DNA of 64,000 bases from assembly GCF_017874595.1 (NCBI RefSeq), contig NZ_JAGILA010000004.1:248001-312000 (forward strand), given 5' to 3'. The position numbers and the translations under genes were made by a program. The stretch comes from Sinorhizobium kostiense. Its GTDB lineage: Bacteria; Pseudomonadota; Alphaproteobacteria; Rhizobiales; Rhizobiaceae. Under the pieces are notes generated by a model. That model saw only the letters and a list, made by a program, of their open reading frames with translations. It did no database searches and was not told the DNA's origin. This document shows, piece by piece, positions 19,440 to 28,314 of this stretch; the stretch's first letter is position 1; every line of letters begins with the position of its first letter.

Positions 19440-20400
19440 CGGTCAAAAGATCCTGGAGGCGCTCGGAAGCGGCGTCGACGCAATTCGCGGCCGCATCACG
19501 CCTGACGCGCCGATGGACCGCGTGACCTGGTTTCGCGCGGGCGGGCTTGCCGAGCTCATGTTCCAGCCGCATGACACGGACGATCTCATCGCGTTCCTGA
19601 AGCTCGTTCCGAAGGGCGTGCCCGTCATGGTTGTCGGTGTCGGCTCCAACCTGCTCGTGCGCGACGGCGGCATTTCCGGCATCGTGATCCGGCTGTCGGC
19701 CAAAGGCTTCGGTGACCTCGAACTCGTCGGCGAGAACCGCATCAAGGCCGGCGCAATCTGCCCCGACAAGAACATCGCGGCCATGGCGCTCGACCACGGC
19801 ATTGGCGGCTTTCACTTCTTTTACGGCATTCCGGGATCGATCGGCGGCGCGCTGCGCATGAATGCGGGCGCCAATGGCGGCGAGACGACCGACCGCGTCG
19901 TCGAAGTTCACGCCGTCGACCGGCAGGGCAAGAAACATGTGCTCAGCAATGCCGACATGGGCTACTCCTATCGCCATTCGGATGCGGCCGGGGACCTGAT
20001 CTTCACGCATGCAATCTTCGAGGGCTATCCGGAGGACAAGGCGAAGATCCGCAGCGACATGGACGCAGTGCGCCAGCATCGTGAGACGGTGCAGCCGATC
20101 CGCGAAAAGACCGGCGGTTCCACCTTCAAGAATCCGGAAGGCCATTCCGCCTGGAAGCTGATCGACGAGGCCGGCTGCCGCGGCATGATGATCGGCAGCG
20201 CCCAGATGTCGCCGCTGCATTGCAACTTCATGATCAACACCGGCCAGGCGAGCGGCTACGAGCTCGAATATCTCGGCGAGACGGTGCGTGCCCGCGTGAT
20301 GGAGCATTCCGGCGTGAAGCTCGAATGGGAGATCAAACGAGTCGGCAACTTCATGCCGGGCCACGAGATCAAGGAATTCCTCGGCCGCGCTACGGCCTGA
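19426..20400 (+). CDS. murB: UDP-N-acetylenolpyruvoylglucosamine reductase
   Basis: A 324-aa FAD enzyme that reduces enolpyruvyl-UDP-GlcNAc to UDP-MurNAc with NADPH. Flavin-binding strings are [13 protein letters not shown] and [16 protein letters not shown]; the probable catalytic serine lies in GGSTFKNP. The ATG at 19426 lies inside the end of murC and gives the usual length; the longer open frame inside murC is an overlap artefact. It is the last gene before a 310-base gap with a possible terminator. Confidence 0.95.
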   Translation: MKQVNGQKILEALGSGVDAIRGRITPDAPMDRVTWFRAGGLAELMFQPHDTDDLIAFLKLVPKGVPVMVVGVGSNLLVRDGGISGIVIRLSAKGFGDLELVGENRIKAGAICPDKNIAAMALDHGIGGFHFFYGIPGSIGGALRMNAGANGGETTDRVVEVHAVDRQGKKHVLSNADMGYSYRHSDAAGDLIFTHAIFEGYPEDKAKIRSDMDAVRQHRETVQPIREKTGGSTFKNPEGHSAWKLIDEAGCRGMMIGSAQMSPLHCNFMINTGQASGYELEYLGETVRARVMEHSGVKLEWEIKRVGNFMPGHEIKEFLGRATA

Positions 20401-20421
20401 TCCGAGCTACTCGTCCGAAAA

Positions 20422-20450
20422 GCCGCGATGACGCTCGCGGCCTTCTGCGT
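20422..20450 (+). terminator. Possible intrinsic terminator after murB
   Basis: GCCGCGA (20422-20428) pairs with TCGCGGC (20435-20441) across a six-base loop, followed by the pyrimidine stretch CTTCT. The T-run is poor, so it may be leaky. It lies 22 bases after the murB stop and would separate the mraZ-murB transcript from ddl-ftsQAZ. Confidence 0.45.
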
Positions 20451-20579
20451 GTGCCGACGCCCGCGGAACCGCCTCGCGGCACATTTCTCGCCCCTGCCTT
20501 AGAAAGCGCCGATTCAGCCTTGACGGCTGTTATCGGTTGATTCTGCACGCGCGGGAGCCGGCTGGCACCGCAACAAGAG

Positions 20580-20608
20580 TTAACCAAAGTAAACGGTTCA
20601 TTAACCAT
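20580..20608 (+). promoter_or_regulatory. Possible CtrA-type half sites before ddl-ftsQAZ
   Basis: TTAACC lies at 20580-20585 and TTAACCAT at 20601-20608, the latter inside a GTTCATTAACCATAATG context about 100 bases before ddl. CtrA, the alphaproteobacterial cell-cycle regulator, recognises TTAA-N7-TTAA(C) and, in rhizobia, half sites like AACCAT. The spacing here (17 bases between TTAA cores) is not the classic one. This is motif resemblance in a 310-base gap otherwise without signals apart from the hairpin near murB. Confidence 0.4.
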
Positions 20609-20710
20609 AATGTCGTTGTAGTGGCCCTACGCGGCGATCTCGCGACTCGGGGCTGATTCAGCCAGACGCAAGCAAGCTTCGCGATAGTGGCGTATTGTTT
20701 GGGGGTTTGA

Positions 20711-21637
20711 ATGAGCGGCAAGCATGTTGCTGTCCTGATGGGCGGGTTTTCCTCGGAGAGGCCGGTGAGCCTGTCATCCGGGGCGGCTTGCGCGGATGCC
20801 CTGGAGGCCGAGGGCTATCGCATCACGCGAGTCGATGTCGGGCGCGATGTCGCTGCGGTGCTGGCGGAATTACGCCCGGATGTCGCTTTTAATGCCCTCC
20901 ATGGCCCCTTCGGTGAGGACGGAACGATCCAGGGCATCCTGGAATATCTGGAGATCCCCTACACCCATTCTGGCGTGCTTGCCTCGGCGCTGGCGATGGA
21001 CAAGGCCCTGGCCAAGCACGTCGCCGAGGCTGCCGGCATTCCGGTCGCCGAAGCGCTGGTCATGGATCGCCACGACTTCGGCAGCGAGCATCCGATGAAG
21101 CCGCCCTATGTGGTGAAGCCGGTGCGCGAAGGCTCGAGTTTCGGCGTCGTGATCGTCAAGGAAGATCAGTCGCATCCGCCGCAGGTGGTTACCTCGAGCG
21201 AGTGGCGCTATGGCGACCGGATCATGGTCGAGCGCTATGTCTCCGGCCGCGAGCTGACCTGCGGCGTGATGGGCGACGTGGCGCTCGGAGTGACTGAAAT
21301 CATTCCCCAGGGCCATGCCTTCTACGACTATGACTCCAAATACGTAAAAGGCGGCTCAAGACACGTCATTCCGGCTGAGATTTCACCAAATATTTACCAA
21401 AAAATACAAACACTCGCATTGAAGGCGCATCAGGCAATCGGCTGCCGCGGCGTCAGCCGCTCCGACTTCCGTTTCGATGATCGCGGCGACGGCGAGGGCG
21501 AGGTGATCTGGCTGGAAATCAACACCCAGCCGGGGATGACCCCGACTTCTCTGGTGCCGGAAATGGCGCAGCATGCGGGCCTTCGGTTTGGTGAGTTTCT
21601 TAAGTGGATGGTGGAGGACGCATCGTGCTTGCGCTGA
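20711..21637 (+). CDS. ddl: D-alanine--D-alanine ligase
   Basis: A 308-aa ATP-grasp enzyme that makes the D-Ala-D-Ala substrate of MurF. Visible motifs are the N-terminal [25 protein letters not shown] (here with PF where many have GK or RG), the ATP-grasp KPVREGSS and the metal site [10 protein letters not shown]. It opens the second block of the dcw cluster, after a 310-base gap, and overlaps ftsQ by 13 bases. It therefore probably drives ftsQ-ftsA expression from a promoter just upstream. Confidence 0.95.
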   Translation: MSGKHVAVLMGGFSSERPVSLSSGAACADALEAEGYRITRVDVGRDVAAVLAELRPDVAFNALHGPFGEDGTIQGILEYLEIPYTHSGVLASALAMDKALAKHVAEAAGIPVAEALVMDRHDFGSEHPMKPPYVVKPVREGSSFGVVIVKEDQSHPPQVVTSSEWRYGDRIMVERYVSGRELTCGVMGDVALGVTEIIPQGHAFYDYDSKYVKGGSRHVIPAEISPNIYQKIQTLALKAHQAIGCRGVSRSDFRFDDRGDGEGEVIWLEINTQPGMTPTSLVPEMAQHAGLRFGEFLKWMVEDASCLR

Positions 21638-22560
21638 GGGGCAGAAGGGGCAGAAGGGTTCGTCGCCCGCTCGGCGCTCCGGCCGAGGCGGACGAGGCAT
21701 TCGTATTGCCGCGTCCGCTGCGCAAGAGTGTGCGCTTCCTGGTGGGTCTCGGCACCGGTCGCGTTCGCTTGCCGGCTCATACCGGCACATTCTCCGCGGC
21801 CGCCTTCCTGCTGGCGACCGGTCTCTATGGCATGTCACTCGGCGGCCACACGCAGGATTTCGCGCAGGCATCGACGACGGCGGCCGGCTTTGCAATCGAG
21901 GACGTGCGCGTCTCCGGCAACGAGCAGACGTCCGAGATAGATATTCTCCAGCAGCTCGGTCTGGACGGTACGACCTCGCTGGTGGCGCTCGACATTGCCG
22001 AGGCGCGCAGGCTGATCGGCCAAATGCCGTGGGTCGAAAACGTCACCGTGCGCAAGGTCTATCCAGGCACGATCGAGGTGAACCTCACCGAACGCCAGGC
22101 CTTCGGTATCTGGCAGCACGGATCGGACCTGTCGCTCATCGAGCGCAGCGGTAGCGTCATCGCGCCCTTGCGCGACAACAAGTTCGCCGCGTTGCCGCTC
22201 TTTGTCGGCCGCGATGCCGAGACGGCGGCCGCGGCCTTCTACGATGAGTTCTCTCGCTGGCCGGAATTCCGCTCGCGCGTGAGGGCTTTCGTGCGCGTGG
22301 CGGGCCGGCGCTGGGACCTGCGTCTCGATAACGGCATCGTCGTCAAGTTGCCCGAGAAGGACGTTGCGCGGGCGATGAAGGTTTTGGCCGAAATGGAAGA
22401 GGGGCATCAACTGCTCGAGCGCGACATCGCCGCCGTCGATCTGAGGCTTGAGGATCGTACGACCGTCCAGTTGACCCCGGAGGCGGTCGCGCGCCGGGAG
22501 GTCGCACTGAAGGCGAGGGAGAAGATGCTGAAGGCGCAGGAGAAGGAGAGGCGGATATGA
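21625..22560 (+). CDS. ftsQ: Cell division protein FtsQ
   Basis: A bitopic divisome scaffold of 311 aa from the GTG at 21625 ([11 protein letters not shown]). GGAGGA at 21613-21618 gives good spacing to that GTG; the in-frame ATG at 21604 lies before the ribosome site. It has a basic, Arg-rich cytoplasmic tail of about 50 residues, a membrane segment around 55-75, then the POTRA domain ([16 protein letters not shown]) and the FtsQ beta domain. The C-terminal tail is Lys/Glu-rich. The ATGA overlap with ftsA suggests coupling. Confidence 0.92.
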   Translation: MLALRGRRGRRVRRPLGAPAEADEAFVLPRPLRKSVRFLVGLGTGRVRLPAHTGTFSAAAFLLATGLYGMSLGGHTQDFAQASTTAAGFAIEDVRVSGNEQTSEIDILQQLGLDGTTSLVALDIAEARRLIGQMPWVENVTVRKVYPGTIEVNLTERQAFGIWQHGSDLSLIERSGSVIAPLRDNKFAALPLFVGRDAETAAAAFYDEFSRWPEFRSRVRAFVRVAGRRWDLRLDNGIVVKLPEKDVARAMKVLAEMEEGHQLLERDIAAVDLRLEDRTTVQLTPEAVARREVALKAREKMLKAQEKERRI

Positions 22561-23888
22561 GCCTGTTCGGTTCCTCGAGTTTCGGCCTTCCGCGTCTGAG
22601 GCCGCTTCCTTCGAAGCGCGCCCACGTCGTCTCCGTGCTCGACATCGGCTCGACCAAGGTCGTCTGCATGATCGGCCGGCTGACGCCACGGGCCGAGAGC
22701 CAGATTCTTCCCGGTCGCACCCACAACATCGAGATCATCGGCATCGGCCATCAAAAGTCGCGCGGCGTGAAGAACGGCGTGATCGCCGATCTTGATGCGG
22801 CCGAAAGCGTCGTGCGGCTTGCAGTGGACGCTGCCGAGCGCATGGCTGGTCTCACGATCGACAGCATGATCGTCAACGTTTCCGCCGGCCGCCTGCAGAG
22901 CGACGTCTATACGGCAACGATCGACCTTGGTGGCCAGGAGGTCGATGCGAGCGATCTCAGGAAGGTGCTCGCAGCCGCCGGCCAGCAGTCGCAGCGTGCG
23001 GATCGGGCGATCCTCCACTCGCTGCCGACCGGATTCTCGCTCGACGGCGAGCGCGGCATTCGCGATCCGCTGGCGATGTTCGGCGACGTGCTGGGGGTCG
23101 ACATGCACGTACTGACGGCGGAGCGTTCGGCGCTCAAGAACCTCGAGCTTTGCGTCAACCGTGCGCATCTTTCGGTCGAAGGCATGGTCGCGACGCCCTA
23201 TGCAAGCGGTCTTGCGGCGCTCGTCGACGACGAGGTCGAACTCGGCTGCGCGGCGATCGACATGGGCGGCGGCACGACTACGATCTCGGTCTTTGCCGAC
23301 GGCAAGCTGGTCCATGCGGACGCTGTCAGCCTCGGCGGACATCACGTGACCACCGATCTCGCGCGCGGTCTTTCGACGCGTATCGAGGACGCGGAGCGGC
23401 TCAAGGTCGTGCACGGCTCGGCGCTCGCCAACAGCGCCGACGAACGTGACATGGTCTCCGTTCCGCCAATCGGCGAAGACGATCGCGACCAGCCGACCCA
23501 CGTACCGCGTGCGCTCGTTTCGCGGATCGTTCGCGCCCGGATCGAAGAGACGCTGGAGCTTATCCGCGATCGTATCCAGCGCTCCGGCTTCAGTCCGGTG
23601 GTGGGCAAGCGGATCGTGCTGACGGGCGGCGCCAGCCAGTTGACCGGCCTGCCGGAAGCGGCGCGGCGAATCCTGGCGCGCAATGTCCGCATCGGGCGGC
23701 CGCTCGGGGTTTCGGGCCTGCCGGCTGCCGCCAAGGGCCCGGCCTTTTCCACGGCCGTCGGGCTGATGATCTATCCGCAGGTCGCAGATCTCGAGACTCA
23801 TGCCAGCCACGGCGGCATGCTCTCGGCCTTCGGCGGCGGCAACAGTCGCATCGCCCGCATGGGGCAATGGCTGAAAGAAAGCTTTTGA
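22557..23888 (+). CDS. ftsA: Cell division protein FtsA, actin-like FtsZ anchor
   Basis: A 443-aa actin-fold ATPase that tethers FtsZ filaments to the membrane. Phosphate-1 loop VLDIGSTKVVCMIG (about 27-40), the SHS2/1C region from about 105, phosphate-2 IDMGGGTTTISVF and the adenosine loop LTGGASQL are all visible. The last residues (MGQWLKESF) fit the amphipathic membrane-targeting helix of FtsA. It is separated from ftsZ by 100 bases, enough for an additional ftsZ promoter, though I see no clear -35/-10 pair. Confidence 0.96.
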   Translation: MSLFGSSSFGLPRLRPLPSKRAHVVSVLDIGSTKVVCMIGRLTPRAESQILPGRTHNIEIIGIGHQKSRGVKNGVIADLDAAESVVRLAVDAAERMAGLTIDSMIVNVSAGRLQSDVYTATIDLGGQEVDASDLRKVLAAAGQQSQRADRAILHSLPTGFSLDGERGIRDPLAMFGDVLGVDMHVLTAERSALKNLELCVNRAHLSVEGMVATPYASGLAALVDDEVELGCAAIDMGGGTTTISVFADGKLVHADAVSLGGHHVTTDLARGLSTRIEDAERLKVVHGSALANSADERDMVSVPPIGEDDRDQPTHVPRALVSRIVRARIEETLELIRDRIQRSGFSPVVGKRIVLTGGASQLTGLPEAARRILARNVRIGRPLGVSGLPAAAKGPAFSTAVGLMIYPQVADLETHASHGGMLSAFGGGNSRIARMGQWLKESF

Positions 23889-23988
23889 GGCTTCGCCAGC
23901 GGCAGGGCGCCGGGCGGAGCAAGAGTTTGAGTTTTGAAGGATTTGGCCGGCTCGGCAAGGCGGCCAGGGAAAGAGAAGGAACGGTAAA

Positions 23989-25746
23989 ATGGCCATCAAC
24001 TTGCAGAAGCCGGACATTACCGAGCTGAAGCCCCGCATCACGGTCTTCGGCGTCGGCGGCGGCGGCGGCAATGCCGTCAACAACATGATCACCGCGGGCC
24101 TCCAGGGCGTCGACTTCGTCGTCGCCAACACGGATGCGCAGGCGCTGACGATGACCAAGGCAGAACGGATCATCCAGATGGGTGTCGCCGTCACCGAAGG
24201 CCTTGGCGCAGGCTCGCAGCCGGAAGTCGGCCGGGCAGCCGCCGAAGAGTGCATCGACGAGATCATCGATCACCTGAACGGCACGCATATGTGCTTCGTC
24301 ACCGCCGGCATGGGCGGCGGCACCGGCACAGGTGCCGCCCCGATCGTTGCCCAGGCCGCCCGCAACAAAGGCATCCTGACCGTCGGTGTGGTCACCAAGC
24401 CGTTCCATTTCGAAGGCGGGCGCCGCATGCGCATCGCCGACCAGGGCATTGCCGACCTCCAGAAGTCGGTGGATACGCTGATCGTCATCCCGAACCAGAA
24501 CCTCTTCCGCATCGCCAACGACAAGACGACCTTTGCGGACGCCTTCGCCATGGCCGACCAGGTCCTCTATTCGGGCGTCGCCTGCATCACCGACCTCATG
24601 GTCAAGGAAGGCCTGATCAACCTCGACTTTGCCGACGTCCGCTCGGTCATGCGTGAGATGGGCCGCGCCATGATGGGCACCGGCGAGGCTTCGGGCGAAG
24701 GCCGCGCCATGGCCGCCGCGGAAGCAGCGATCGCCAACCCGCTGCTCGACGAGACCTCGATGAAGGGTGCACAAGGCCTGCTCATTTCCATCACCGGCGG
24801 CCGCGACCTCACGCTCTTCGAGGTCGATGAAGCCGCGACGCGCATCCGCGAGGAAGTGGATCCGGACGCCAACATCATTCTCGGCGCGACCTTCGACGAG
24901 GAACTCGAAGGCTTGATCCGCGTATCGGTCGTCGCCACCGGTATCGACCGTGGCGTGGCGGAGGTTTCCGGTCGCTCGGCCGACTTTCGTCCGGTAGCAC
25001 CGAAGCCGGTCGTTCGCCCGTCCGCCGCGGTTGCGGCGCAGCCGCAGCCGGTCGTGCCCCAGCAGCCTGCACCGCAGCCGCAGCCGATGCAGCAGGCCGC
25101 GCCGCAGCCGGTCCGGTCGGTCGACCAGGTGGCGCTTGCGATCCGCGAGGCGGAAATGGAGCGGGAGCTCGACATCGCCACCCGCGCCGAGATCGCAGCA
25201 CCTGTCCAGCAGCCGCAGGAGGAGTTTCGTCCGCAAAGCAAGCTCTTTGCCGGGACCGCTCCGGTGGAAGCCGCACCCGTAGCGCGTCAGGCAGTTCCGG
25301 CACAGCGGCCGGCAGAAGCACCGGTGCAGGCCCAGGCGGCGCCGCATCCGATGCGTCAGGAACCGGCGCCCGTCATGCGCCAGCATGCCGAGCCGGTTCG
25401 CATGCCCAAGGTCGAGGATTTCCCGCCGGTCGTAAAAGCCGAGCTGGAACATCGTGCCCAGCCGGCTCCGATGCAGGAAGAACGCGGGCCGATGGGTCTC
25501 CTCAATCGGATCACCAGCTCGCTTGGCCTGCGCGAAAGGGACGCCAACCAAAGCGTGTCGGCTGACATGACGGCTTCCGCACCGAGTGCCGCCTCGCAGC
25601 AGCGCCGGCCGCTCTCGCCGGAGGCGAGTGTGTACGCGCCGCGCCGCGGCCAGCTTGACGACCATGGTCGCGTCACGCCGCAGATGCGCTCGCACGACGA
25701 TGATCAGCTCGAGATCCCGGCGTTCCTGCGTCGTCAATCGAACTGA
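23989..25746 (+). CDS. ftsZ: Cell division protein FtsZ (long, FtsZ1-type)
   Basis: A tubulin-like GTPase that forms the division ring. The core (about residues 1-320) has [14 protein letters not shown] and the tubulin signature [10 protein letters not shown]. Residues about 325-560 are a low-complexity Pro/Gln/Ala-rich linker, giving 585 aa against 383 in E. coli. The last residues ([12 protein letters not shown]) are the conserved C-terminal peptide that binds FtsA and other partners. Such long linkers are known from Sinorhizobium FtsZ1. It has a good ribosome site (AAGGAACGG) and a strong terminator 27 bases after the stop. Confidence 0.96.
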   Translation: MAINLQKPDITELKPRITVFGVGGGGGNAVNNMITAGLQGVDFVVANTDAQALTMTKAERIIQMGVAVTEGLGAGSQPEVGRAAAEECIDEIIDHLNGTHMCFVTAGMGGGTGTGAAPIVAQAARNKGILTVGVVTKPFHFEGGRRMRIADQGIADLQKSVDTLIVIPNQNLFRIANDKTTFADAFAMADQVLYSGVACITDLMVKEGLINLDFADVRSVMREMGRAMMGTGEASGEGRAMAAAEAAIANPLLDETSMKGAQGLLISITGGRDLTLFEVDEAATRIREEVDPDANIILGATFDEELEGLIRVSVVATGIDRGVAEVSGRSADFRPVAPKPVVRPSAAVAAQPQPVVPQQPAPQPQPMQQAAPQPVRSVDQVALAIREAEMERELDIATRAEIAAPVQQPQEEFRPQSKLFAGTAPVEAAPVARQAVPAQRPAEAPVQAQAAPHPMRQEPAPVMRQHAEPVRMPKVEDFPPVVKAELEHRAQPAPMQEERGPMGLLNRITSSLGLRERDANQSVSADMTASAPSAASQQRRPLSPEASVYAPRRGQLDDHGRVTPQMRSHDDDQLEIPAFLRRQSN

Positions 25747-25772
25747 TTAGAACGACGTTCCTTCCCTTGCCG

Positions 25773-25800
25773 ATGCCCGGGCTCTAGCCCGGGCATTTTC
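25773..25800 (+). terminator. Intrinsic terminator of the dcw cluster
   Basis: ATGCCCGGGC (25773-25782) and GCCCGGGCAT (25787-25796) form a perfect 10-bp stem with a TCTA loop, followed by TTTT. It lies 27 bases after ftsZ. The 255 bases from here to lpxC hold the presumed lpxC promoter; no convincing element is seen. Confidence 0.9.
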
Positions 25801-26055
25801 AGTTGCGCCTTGTTTTTCAAGGAATTACCGATTGTGTTGTGCGCATTTGTATTGCGTAACAAAGCGAAACGAACAGTGATTTGGAATGGTGCCTCCGAAA
25901 CTTTATTTTCACCCTCGCAAAGGGAGCGCATGCGATTCGATCGGGCGCTGTTGGTTAGAGGTTTCCGGGGCGTGATAGCGGCAGGTCGTGCTGGATATCG
26001 CTGCATCCCCACAAGAATTTGGCCGTTTGGCCGTTGATCGAAAGTGACGACGAGA

Positions 26056-27009
26056 ATGGGAATTGAACTGCTCGGGTTCCAGACGACGATTGCAAGCCCG
26101 GTAACGCTCAAGGGGATTGGAGTGCACTCCGGCGCCGAGGTGGAGATCACCTTCCATCCGGCGGAGGCCGATGCCGGCATCGTCTTTCAGCGTGTTCTCG
26201 CGGGGGAGCACGTCAGCGAACACAGGGCCGTCTCGTCGCAGGTTGGCAACACGGATCTTTGTACCGTTCTCGGCTTCTCGCCGGCAACGTCCATCGCGAC
26301 CATCGAACATGTCATGGCGGCGATCTATGCGCTCGGCCTCGACAACCTACTGATAGAGGTCCACGGCGCGGAAATGCCGATCATGGACGGCAGTTCCGAG
26401 CCCATCATCGAAGCCATCGAGCAGGCCGGGATCCGGGCGCTTGTGGAGAAGCGCCGGTACATCCGCATCCTGAAGCCCGTTCGCGTCGAGTCTGGCGCCT
26501 CCTGGTCGGAGTTCACGCCTTATGACGGTATGCGCTTCGAGGTGGAGATCGATTTCGATTGCCCGCTGATCGGCCGGCAGGCCTGGAAGGGCGACATCAC
26601 GCCGGACGTATTCAAGCGCGAACTGTCCCGCGCGCGCACCTTCGGCTTCATGCGCGATGTCGAGCGTCTTTGGGCGGGCGGTTTCGCGCTTGGCTCGTCG
26701 CTGGAAAACTCCGTCGTCATCTCGGACGACAACACGGTCATCAATGTCGAAGGTCTCCGCTATCCGGACGAGTTCGTTCGCCACAAAACCCTCGATGCGG
26801 TGGGCGACCTCTCGCTCGCGGGTGCGCCGTTCCTCGGCTGCTACCGCTCCTATCGCGGCGGCCACAAGATGAACGCCAATGCGTTGAAGGCGTTGCTCAG
26901 CGATCCAACGGCCTATGAAGTCGTGGAAACGGCGACGCAGCGTCAGCGTACCCGTTCGCGGGACATGGTCGCGGTTGCCGCGACCGGTTTTGCGCCCTGG
27001 TCGGCGTGA
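26056..27009 (+). CDS. lpxC: UDP-3-O-acyl-N-acetylglucosamine deacetylase
   Basis: A 317-aa zinc deacetylase, the committed step of lipid A synthesis. Zinc and catalytic motifs are TIEHVMAA (first His), HKTLDAVGDL (His and Asp) and the late GHKMNAN with the general acid His. Starts at 26044 (GTG) and 26056 (ATG, MGIELLG) are possible; both have weak ribosome sites, and the ATG gives the usual N-terminus. It is monocistronic with its own terminator, next to ftsZ as in many proteobacteria. Confidence 0.95.
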   Translation: MGIELLGFQTTIASPVTLKGIGVHSGAEVEITFHPAEADAGIVFQRVLAGEHVSEHRAVSSQVGNTDLCTVLGFSPATSIATIEHVMAAIYALGLDNLLIEVHGAEMPIMDGSSEPIIEAIEQAGIRALVEKRRYIRILKPVRVESGASWSEFTPYDGMRFEVEIDFDCPLIGRQAWKGDITPDVFKRELSRARTFGFMRDVERLWAGGFALGSSLENSVVISDDNTVINVEGLRYPDEFVRHKTLDAVGDLSLAGAPFLGCYRSYRGGHKMNANALKALLSDPTAYEVVETATQRQRTRSRDMVAVAATGFAPWSA

Positions 27010-27037
27010 CGAACTCAGCTTACTTGCTTCTCCAGTC

Positions 27038-27062
27038 GCCGGCCGAAAGGCCGGCTTTTTCT
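27038..27062 (+). terminator. Intrinsic terminator after lpxC
   Basis: GCCGGCC and GGCCGGC form a perfect 7-bp stem with a GAAA tetraloop, followed by TTTTTC. It lies 28 bases after the lpxC stop. The rest of the gap to bamD holds a divergent RIME-type repeat. Confidence 0.92.
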
Positions 27063-27239
27063 TGATCCCTTCCGGTGAGGAGATGGAGGAGCAGATTGCA
27101 TCAGCAGCCGCCGTCTGCGTCTGAAAAGACGAGGGCGCACTGTGGAACGCCACAAATTTGCATGAATTGCCGATCATGACGTTGCGGTCCTGAGGCAACT
27201 TGCTCTAAAACGCGCAAGTCTGGCGGTTGCCGACCGCGA

Positions 27240-27331
27240 CTGCATGATTCCCTAATTCGCGAAAGAATTAAGGAATCATGCAGCAAGTTGAAGTGCTACA
27301 GCGATCTTTGCGCGTCTGGTAAGCGTGCGGG
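27240..27331 (-). repeat. RIME-type repeat, divergent copy in reverse orientation
   Basis: Read left to right: CTGCATGATTCCCTAATTC, then GAATTAAGGAATCATGCAG as its mirror arm, then AAGTGCTACAGCGATCTTTG and CGCGTCTGGTAAGCGTGCGG. The order is reversed relative to the copy at 1481. The inner arm (ATTCCCTAATTC) differs from the usual CCTTAAATCGAGG, marking a sub-type. It ends 25 bases before the bamD start. Confidence 0.7.
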
Positions 27332-27356
27332 GCCGTAGGTGAAACGGGAATATCCG

Positions 27357-28223
27357 ATGGTTCTTGCAGTTTCTGTTGAGATGAGAAAAACCGTGCGCAT
27401 GGTCGCCGTCGTTCTTGCGACGGTCGCCGGCAGCAGCCTGATCACCGCCTGCCAGAACGACAAGGATATCGATATCACCAAGCTCACCGCCGAAACGGAT
27501 CCGCCGGATGTGCTTTACAATCAGGGTCTCGCCAACCTCAATGCCGGCAAGACCACGGAAGCGGCGCGCAAGTTCGAGGCGATCGACCGGCAGCATCCGT
27601 TCTCCGAATACGCGCGCAAGGCGCTGGTGATGAATGCGTTCGTTTCCTACCGCAACGGCCAATACCAGGAGGCGATCAACTCCACCAACCGCTATCTGAA
27701 CCTCTACCCGCAGTCGGAAGATGCGGCCTATGCGCAATATATCCAGGGTCTCGCCTATACGAAGCAGATCCCGGCGGTGACGCAGGATCAGAAGCCGGCC
27801 ACGAGAGCGATCGAGGCGATGCAGGCGGTCGTCGACAACTACCCCGATTCCGAATATGTCGACGATGCGCAGGCGAAGATCCGTTTTGCCCGCGACCAGC
27901 TGGCCGGCAAGGAAATGCAGGTCGGCCGTTATTATCTGGAGCGCAAGGAATATCTCGCCGCTATTTCGCGCTTCCGCGTCGTGGTCGAGCAATATTCCAA
28001 TACCAACCAGGTGGAAGAGGCTTTGGCGCGCCTGGTCGAGGCCTATTACGCCATGGGCGTGACGACGGAGGCCCAGACAGCGGCGGCAGTTCTCGGACAT
28101 AACTACCCCGACAGCAAGTGGTATGCCGGTTCCTACAAGCTGCTTCAGTCGGGCGGTCTTGAACCGCGCGAAAGCGGCACGTCCTGGATCGCGCGCGCCG
28201 GCAAGAAGCTCATCGGTGCCTGA
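27357..28223 (+). CDS. bamD: Outer membrane assembly lipoprotein BamD (ComL)
   Basis: A 288-aa essential lipoprotein of the BAM complex that inserts outer-membrane beta-barrels. The N-terminal signal is followed by the lipobox LITAC, whose Cys is the acylated residue, and then TPR-like repeats ([21 protein letters not shown] and similar) through about residue 260. The ATG at 27357 has GGGAA six bases upstream; GTG 27339 and ATG 27381 are alternatives in the same frame. recN follows after 91 bases, an arrangement common in alphaproteobacteria. Confidence 0.94.
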   Translation: MVLAVSVEMRKTVRMVAVVLATVAGSSLITACQNDKDIDITKLTAETDPPDVLYNQGLANLNAGKTTEAARKFEAIDRQHPFSEYARKALVMNAFVSYRNGQYQEAINSTNRYLNLYPQSEDAAYAQYIQGLAYTKQIPAVTQDQKPATRAIEAMQAVVDNYPDSEYVDDAQAKIRFARDQLAGKEMQVGRYYLERKEYLAAISRFRVVVEQYSNTNQVEEALARLVEAYYAMGVTTEAQTAAAVLGHNYPDSKWYAGSYKLLQSGGLEPRESGTSWIARAGKKLIGA

Positions 28224-28314
28224 TAGCCTCGGCGCCCCCCTTTGTTTTTACGCAATTGCGACCGCAAGACCGCTACACATTTCTGCTGGAACAACTAGGA
28301 AGACCTGAAACCGG

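Noticed and set aside
22407-24266. A 619-codon minus-strand frame opposite ftsQ-ftsA-ftsZ
   Set aside because: Same reason; no ribosome site, no recognisable domain and complete overlap with three conserved genes.
23590-25737. A 715-codon open frame on the minus strand opposite ftsA-ftsZ
   Set aside because: It is antisense to two unmistakable genes and its product is a His/Arg/Leu-rich mix with no fold or motif. Long antisense frames are expected at this GC content and codon bias.
28224-28314. A LexA box before recN
   Set aside because: No GAAC-N7-GTTC or GTTC-N7-GTTC pattern with correct spacing was found in the gap.
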